Translations under genes and position numbers: made by a program | Notes under the pieces: model-generated | What the model was told of the DNA's origin: nothing | What the model saw: only the letters and a program-made list of their open reading frames with translations | Database searches by the model: none | Part shown: positions 5,721-5,792 of the stretch, one piece after another | Numbering within the stretch: position 1 is the first letter of the stretch | Layout: every line of letters begins with the position of its first letter | Assembly: GCA_031255115.1 (NCBI GenBank) | Contig: JAIRTD010000030.1 | Location: 1-5,792, forward strand | DNA length: 5,792 bases | Source: Spirochaetaceae bacterium | Lineage (GTDB): Bacteria; Spirochaetota; Spirochaetia; Treponematales; Breznakiellaceae | Direction: 5' to 3'

Positions 5721-5736
5721 GTAAGCGCAGGCTTAC
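5721..5736. terminator. Short inverted repeat between convergent genes, possible terminator stem
   Basis: GTAAGC (5721-5726) and GCTTAC (5731-5736) form a perfect 6-bp stem with a GCAG loop, 14 bases after the nifU stop. A competing 7-bp pairing, TAAGCCT (5705-5711) with AGGCTTA (5729-5735), uses the same right arm. Neither stem is followed by a T-tract on either strand, so termination activity is doubtful. Confidence 0.2.
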
Positions 5737-5792
5737 CCGGCGCCGCGGGGCTTGCGCGCCTTTATCATCATTACATCGCCAAAGCCAAAACG
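5733..5792 (-). CDS. Probable C-terminal end of a convergent gene (cut by right edge)
   Basis: On the minus strand, the frame entering from the right edge encodes RFGFGDVMMIKARKPRGAG and then stops at TAA (5735-5733). The pattern of a short beta-strand-like segment (DVMMIKA) followed by a basic, proline-containing end resembles a true protein C-terminus, for example the last strand of a methyltransferase-type fold. That resemblance is a guess from only 19 codons. It would lie tail to tail with nifU, 25 bases away, and would account for the otherwise empty right end. No other frame here has better content. Confidence 0.4.
   Translation of the reverse strand, partial: RFGFGDVMMIKARKPRGAG

Noticed and set aside
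5708..5792. A frameshifted Nfu domain continuing NifU
   Set aside because: No frame after the stop encodes a CxxC Nfu-like sequence. The best frame here is on the other strand.

Overview
The window looks like ordinary chromosomal housekeeping DNA from a spirochete, most likely a Treponema-like, moderately GC-rich species. The main pointers are a small PUR-domain protein closely resembling the Borrelia BpuR type, a stand-alone nifS-nifU pair with a shortened NifU, and hairpin-rich GCGAAGCG intergenic repeats. The last of these is my recollection of gut treponeme genomes, not a search result. The assignment is an inference from protein family, not from any rRNA.

Layout, left to right. (1) Positions 1-991, plus strand: the C-terminal 135 residues of an unrecognised protein whose gene enters from the left, then ribonuclease HII (rnhB) starting 2 bases after its stop. 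(2) Positions 992-1083: a short convergent gap with a 17-bp tandem repeat and a GC-rich stem that may end the leftward operon. (3) Positions 1084-3518, minus strand: a two-gene operon with a long phosphoglucomutase/phosphomannomutase-family enzyme first and the PUR-domain nucleic-acid-binding protein 14 bases downstream. (4) Positions 3519-3918: a 400-base divergent intergenic region with candidate promoters for both sides, a block of GCGAAGCG repeats with two perfect 10-bp hairpins, and a 19-bp palindrome lying on the -10 box of the nifS promoter. (5) Positions 3919-5707, plus strand: nifS (cysteine desulfurase) overlapping nifU (IscU scaffold plus BFD-type [2Fe-2S] domain, no C-terminal Nfu domain) by 8 bases. 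(6) Positions 5733-5792, minus strand: a probable C-terminal scrap of a convergent gene running off the right edge.

How they work together: NifS and NifU form a minimal Fe-S cluster assembly unit, with sulfur taken from cysteine by NifS and clusters built on NifU. The palindrome on its promoter suggests that the unit is regulated. The sugar-phosphate mutase and PUR protein are co-transcribed but have no obvious functional link. RNase HII belongs to DNA maintenance.

I found no mobile element, CRISPR array, tRNA or rRNA, and no convincing undescribed multi-gene system. The points most worth a second look are the nifS operator-like palindrome, the truncated NifU architecture, the intergenic repeat block, and the PUR protein with its basic tail.
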